This document shows, piece by piece, positions 58,981 to 64,000 of a stretch of 64,000 bases of DNA. Both the position numbers and the translations under genes were made by a program. This stretch comes from Nemophila menziesii. Lineage: Eukaryota; Streptophyta; Magnoliopsida; Boraginales; Hydrophyllaceae. The stretch covers positions 25,435,505 to 25,499,504 of the forward strand of contig JARWIR010000003.1 in assembly GCA_029959085.1 (NCBI GenBank), written 5' to 3'. The notes below the pieces were generated by a model. It was given only the letters and a program-made list of their open reading frames with translations, did no database searches and was not told the origin of the DNA. The first letter of the stretch is position 1, and every line of letters begins with the position of its first letter.

Positions 58981-60560
58981 TGTTGTTTTTCCCGTCCGAC
59001 AATAAAATAAAATATATTATGCTAAAAAATAGGAATTGAAAAAACACTATAACATTCTGGAAGAAAAAAAACAATACAACATGCACACACATAGAAAACA
59101 AAATTAAAAAAATATAAGTTGTATTGGTAATTTTCGAACTTCTCCATTTAGAAAAAATATTAAATTAATGTAGACACGTCTTAACCCGAGCCCAATTCAA
59201 GACCATCGAGAGCCAGGCAAAAACCCGTCTACAAAAACCAACCAAAAATTTACAAGATCTGGTTTTAAAAATAGAATCCGGTTATTAAATGAGTTCAAAC
59301 TAAACTTTACGAGAATTTACGAATTTTGGGCCCATGCATACTTATACTTTAAATCATAAAATATTGGTTCATGCGGAGTATACAACCAAAGAAATTTTGT
59401 GATATAGAAACAATATGCGGAGCAAAGCTCAATGCGTTTTTTAATAATTCAACAAATTATTTTCAAATGGTGAAATAAGGTTTTTAAATAATCTAGATAG
59501 TAAAACCTTAAAATAGAATGTTGAAAACGTCCTAAAAGTCATTTAAGGAAATCTCAAAATGTAAAACAGATATTTTAGGATGACAACGTCATCCATTAGT
59601 CTCGGAAGGCCCAACACACAAAAATATATATTAAGTGTCTCATTCCGATAAAGTATGCGAAAGTTAGGAAAAACCTATCTAAGAATTCTCAAAAGTCTTC
59701 AAAACTAATTTAATGATCTAAACAAGTCTAAATTTTCACTGCGTCTCTTTGCTACTAAAGATAGATTTACTTTTTGCTTTCCATACAATAGACCGAAACC
59801 TTTATGTTAGGCCTATGTGTGAGTATGGGTCGGTTTCTTTCGATTTTTGGTCAAAACAGGAACGAAATCGAATGATTCAGTTTTTTATAATTTAAAAACC
59901 AAATCGGACGGTTCGCATTTGGTTCCACATTCGATTTTTCGTTCCACGTTGATTCGTTTCGTTTTAGTTTTTAGTTCGCTTCAAATTTGGATGCTTGTCA
60001 AATAATTTTTGTCAGCCCATTTCTTGACATACATTCTCCAACAACGGTTAATATTCTAATATAATTGGACTACTATTGCATGCCCACTATATGTTATTAA
60101 TATATCAATTACAAAAAATCTATAATCTAACCACGATTATCTTAATTATAATACTAAATAAATTCATAAAATTAAATTATTACTTTTGAATTCATACAAT
60201 TGTGATTAATAAAATCAATCAAATAATTGATACTTAATAATATAATTATAAGTGATATAAAAAAATTCTCACTAATAACACCGCTTGAATAGTAGAACAA
60301 ACTTTTCATATAGATGTTAAATTCTCAACAAAGTTTCTATCACATAATTCTCATAAAAAAATTCCATAGTCTTTATTTTTTATTCGTCGTTTCGATTTTG
60401 GTTCGGTTTTTGCATAGTTAGTCGAACCAAACTAAAAAAATTGGATTTTAAAAAATTGAAAGTCGAGCTATTTGATTTTTAATTTTTAATTTTTTGGTTT
60501 AGTTTTCTGGTTCGCTTTGATTTTTTAGTTTTCATTTGCTCACTTATTGTCAGGCTTATC
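58981..60560. other. Gene-free, repeat-like AT-rich stretch
   Basis: 59790-60550 contains TCGGTTTC, GGTTCG and GTTTCGTTTTAG words at both ends, as in hAT-type MITEs, with weakly inverted ends around AGGCCTATGTGTGAG and CTCACTTATTGTCAGGCTT. Boundaries are not secure. No genes. Confidence 0.35.
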
Positions 60561-61135
60561 TAGGGATGACAATCGTTGCGGTTAAAATCGAAACCGATGA
60601 TAAACGAACCGATAAAAAACCGAATTATATAACCATGGTTAAAACCATTAGGTTATGGTTTTGAAAAGTGTAACCGATGGTTAAAACCGTTAGATTATGG
60701 TTTTAGATAAAAATAAAACCGAATAACCGAAAACCGATTATTATCATATATATTTTCACATTTTATAATAATCTAGTTAAAATTAGATATATTAAAATTT
60801 TAAAACCAAAATCCAATAACTAGATTTAACCTCCTAAATAATAAATATGTAATTTAATAATAAACCAACACAATATCTATTTTATATATCTCGGAGATTT
60901 TTCTTATATATGTGGTTTGATTTTATGAAAATTAATATATTTATTAAATTATCAATCATTTGATTATGGTTAAAAAACCGCAAGACCGTTAAAAATCCAA
61001 AACCGAATAATGCGGTTATGGTTTTGAAATGTGTAACTGATGGTTAAAACCGTTTGAAAATGGTTTTTAATAAAATAAACGGCTATGGTATGGTTTTTGA
61101 TATTTTTGCAAAAAACCAATCCATGGCCATCCCTA
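60561..61135. mobile_element. hAT MITE, TAGGGATGGCAA family, copy b
   Basis: A perfect 8-bp duplication GGCTTATC occurs at 60553-60560 and 61136-61143. The ends are TAGGGATGACAATCGTTG and the complement of CCATGGCCATCCCTA. The interior resembles copy a at 40.15 kb, including GGTTTTGAAAAGTGTAACCG. It is 575 bp and noncoding. Confidence 0.93.
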
Positions 61136-62060
61136 GGCTTATCAACTTAGCGAACCAAAAAAATTAACTTCGTGAAACTACAGACTACTTGTGTATTTCA
61201 GTCAAAAGAAAATAGTTGAATCTTAGGTAACTTTGTTCCCAAAGGAGACGCCTTTTTTTTTTCTTTTTGCTAAAGGAATCGCCTAATACTTCAAATTAAT
61301 TTCTTGAAATATTCTTATCACATGTATAGAAAAAGAATTATGAATATGCAGAGGAACAACAGTTAATCGTTAGTCAAACCAGTTTAATCTCTTTTGTTAA
61401 TCATGAGTTACTCTACTGTAGACCAAAAGAAAGAAGTTACTCTGCTGTAGATTATAGAATGGACAAAGAAAGAGCGATAATTGGATAGATACTAGATAAA
61501 GAATGCAAAACTTACATGTCATAGGCTTTCGTAGATTGTTCTTTCCCTAAAGAAGTAACTTTTTTTAACATATCCATTAATCCTTGAAAAATTGCTCATT
61601 TGTCTTGCTCTCTATGAGATCCTACTGTCAACAGACATATATATAATACCCTTGTGTTTGAGTAGAAATGTAGAGTCACCCTCTATGGCTCTATAAGATG
61701 ACAAAGTCCTGCATCGTACATTTCACCGAAACCAAGTCTCCAGATTCCAAAAGTATGTCGCCATCAATATACTTGAGTATGATACCAGGATACCGAAAAT
61801 TTGGACAATTGCTTGATTTAACTTTCCTAGTCAATGAAACAAACCATCTATTAAATCGTTGTATAAAGAATACTTCACATATCTGATAAATATAGGTATT
61901 AATATTATAATCACTTTCAGGATGAAAAATTCCTGCACATCCCAATGGAACCAGTCTGTAATGTCTCATTCAAAAACAACTAAGGTTATAAAGAAAAGTT
62001 ATCCAAAAAAATTAAGAAATAAGGGTTTCTTGTGCCTCTTTTTTTGATCTCTACTATATT
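61136..62060. other. Gene-free stretch
   Basis: AT-rich. Overlapping short frames on both strands at 61691-62047 are not recognised. Confidence 0.45.
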
Positions 62061-62640
62061 TTCCTAATGATTTTTCGAACCATCACTCTCCACGTAAAGT
62101 CTTTAGCGACCATCAAACCATCGCTAGAGACCTGTGAATTGACCGTAAAAAACAAGTTTATACTTTTAGTGACAATTAGTGATCGGCATACATTGGTCGC
62201 TGATATTTGGTCGTTAGAGAAATCTTTTTACGACGACGTATCACCACTGCGGAGGAATTTTTGGTAAGGGGGGAAGGGGGGAGGAGAAGGGATGAAGTTT
62301 TTCTTAAAATTTAGGGGGTTAAATAACATATAACTTCTTTTTTCTTTATTAATAAAGGGAATTTTTTCACATAACCGGGGAGCCATGGCCCCCCCTACGC
62401 TTCACGTAGCTCCGCCACTGCTATCGGCACCACCTTTAACGACCATCTTGTAGCTTTTAAAGGCTTAACATTCGTCGAACACTTGATTATCAATAAAAGT
62501 TTTTTGAATTAGCGTCCAGTTAGTGATCTTTATCGACCACCAAGTGGTCGATAAAAATTTCTTGAATTAGTATAGACTAAAATTTGTCGCTAAAGGTCAC
62601 GTTATCTACCGACCACCAGTGCGGTTGGTAAATGATATTT
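62060..62640. mobile_element. CACTA-like subterminal repeat region with nested hAT MITE
   Basis: Repeated TAGCGACCA, GTGGTCG, TTTAGTGACAATTAGTGATC and TCGCTAAAGGTC words in both orientations resemble subterminal repeats of plant CACTA elements. Within it, about 62240-62420 runs from CTGCGGAGGAATTTTT to CACGTAGCTCCGCCACTG, ends of the GTGGCGGAGC hAT type related to the MITE at 4.6 kb. The CACTA terminal motif itself was not placed, so the outer call is tentative. Confidence 0.45.
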
Positions 62641-62642
62641 GT

Positions 62643-62686
62643 TTATATTATATATACATACACACACACACATATATATATATATT
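62643..62686. repeat. (CA)n/(TA)n compound microsatellite
   Basis: TATATTATATATACATACAC, then CACACACACACA, then TATATATATATA. Confidence 0.9.
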
Positions 62687-62721
62687 TGGACATCCGGACA
62701 AACGCAACGTCAACGGCCAAC

Positions 62722-64000
62722 TCAACCAATGCCCAATCTCTCGAACCGTGCAGCAATCTGCATAAATTGATCTCGCCATATATTCCGCTGTCTAGCATCA
62801 CATGCAGCTCTGTCTGCCAAGCCATTGAGGCATCTCAGGATATGCACAAAGAACATGTTACCATGTTCTTCCGCGAAAGTGCAAATCCTTTTGACGGATG
62901 GTTTGACCTTCCACCACGCTGCTGGCAGCGATTTAATACCTTGAATCAAATCAAGGTTGTCTGAGCAGATAGTCGTTATCTTAGTTGTGTCATGTCTGGC
63001 CATGCTAGCGGCTTCCAGAACCGCGATTGCCTCTCCTTCGGCCACTGAATCCGTCCACACGTTCTTTGAAAAAACTTGTCTCGTATTGGATGCAAAGTCC
63101 CTCCTGACAATTCCAATCCCACTCTGCTCGGACTTTTGCTTAAAAGATGCGTCACATGTGTATAAAACCTGAGTCACCGGAGGAGTATGAAAGTTTCTAG
63201 TAACGTGTGTATCTGTTTGTTGGCCAATGTCTCCTCCAGCCAGTGATCCATATAATCCTGCCCAAATAAATCCTTCATAGCAACATTAGTAGTTAGAATA
63301 ATTGTGTTAACATCCAGTGACCCATGTTCATGTATACTTTTCATTTTATGTTTCCAGATCTGCCAAATCATCAGTAAAATATACGCCGTCACCACTCTGG
63401 TATCCCATATCGAGTTATCGGCCATCTTAGAAACTAATAAGATCCAGTCCCCAAGATTGGTTGGTTCCGTCTCTGGAATACGAATTTGAGGAGACGAGCC
63501 CGCCCATGCCTGCTTACAAAAAGAACATGTTAATAATAAGTGAATAGTCGTTTCCGATTGTTCCTCACACCAGTTACACCAATTGTTGTCACAACAATGT
63601 TTATCGTATAAGTTAGTACGTGTAGGTAAAATGTTCCTGCATGCTCGCCATGCAAAATTCCGCACCTTGCTAGGAACATTTGATTTCCAATTTTTTTTAC
63701 CATAGAACTGGATTCCGTATCTGTGCTTGTACCAAAGACTGTTGTTCTATTAACTGAACTTCTCGTGTAAGAACGTTGTACCCGGACTTAGTAGTATACT
63801 CACCTACATGGGTATGTGGCCATGTAAAGGTATCTTGTTCCTCTCTGGTTAAAATTGGAATCTTGCTGATCTCCCCTTTGACTGGCCTCAGAATGTTTGC
63901 ATCAAACACTTCCCAATCCCATTCGTCTGTGTGTTGCTTCATAAGCTGATCTACTGTTTCAATCGTTACATCGGTGGGTTTGTATTTAATCAGTCCTGAT
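62722..64000 (-). pseudogene. LINE ORF2 C-terminal half (zf-RVT, RNase H), runs off the window
   Basis: Minus-strand order from the window edge: 63942-63697 inter-domain (WEVFDANILRPVKGEI, DTFTWPHTHVGEYTTKSGYN); a frameshift at the A-run near 63690; zf-RVT at 63690-63174 (VRNFAWRACRNILPTRTNLY, CNWCEEQSETTIHLLLTC); another frameshift near 63180; RNase H at 63177-62722 with CDASFKQ, VAEGEAIAVLEAA, CSDNLDLIQG and NGLADRAACDA, so the four acidic residues are intact. Reading remains open to base 64000, so the element continues outside. The two frameshifts make it nonfunctional. The family matches the relic at 57.9 kb, not the 7.8-kb one. Confidence 0.85.

Noticed and set aside
62632..62964. 110-residue plus-strand protein
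   Set aside because: Antisense to the LINE RNase H domain, and starts in a microsatellite.

Overview
The window is plant nuclear DNA, most likely from a eudicot. It has intron-bearing genes with GT-AG introns in AT-rich sequence, a plant-type PEX13 without an SH3 domain, an mTERF6-type organelle protein, an S-like RNase of the RNS2 type, and a ribosomal protein promoter with telo-box and TGGGCY sites. Host genes are few. Most of the rest is transposon debris: L1-type LINEs with DUF4283/CCHC, endonuclease, zf-RVT and RNase H parts; hAT, Mutator-like and PIF-like DNA elements; tRNA-derived SINEs; and Copia/Gypsy LTR pieces. I did not try to name the species.

Layout. 0.5-9.5 kb: a decayed hAT transposase, an RNase H fragment, small MITEs, a 1.6-kb Mutator-like element with a GC-rich interior, and a 5'-truncated LINE with clear target-site duplications. 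9.75-13.4 kb: a gene island with PEX13 (+), then on the minus strand an intronless F-box/LRR gene whose start codon overlaps the stop codon of an At4g08330-like small zinc-ribbon-like gene. 13.8-31 kb: repeats, including a poly(A)-ended T/G-rich block with a long open frame, TTAAGG-type telomere-like arrays, LINE copies, a long hairpin repeat and SINEs. 31.3-39.4 kb: second gene island with RPL5, an MTERF6-like gene and a 71-residue complex I subunit gene. 40-48.3 kb: hAT MITE, SINE, the RNS2-like gene (minus) with a 4-nt microexon, a Mutator-like MITE carrying a roughly 100-bp GA microsatellite, a LINE, and a broken second copy of the RNS2 5' end. 48.3-52.3 kb: LTR-type sequence. 52.5-55 kb: a minus-strand RING-CH exon preceded by a tandem array of exon+intron units of about 150-190 bp, arranged in higher-order repeats of about 640 bp. 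55.3-64 kb: MITEs and decayed LINEs; the last LINE runs off the window edge.

The host genes do not form a pathway. They are housekeeping functions (peroxisomal import, cytosolic translation, plastid/mitochondrial transcript termination, complex I, RNA turnover, ubiquitin ligase adaptors) separated by mobile DNA. The strongest candidates for something unusual are the phase-1 exon array joined to the RING-CH exon, the microexon that completes the RNase T2 active-site motif, and the ATG/TAA overlap of two same-strand genes. Exon joins were worked out by hand from splice consensus, reading frame and family resemblance; no transcript or database search was available.
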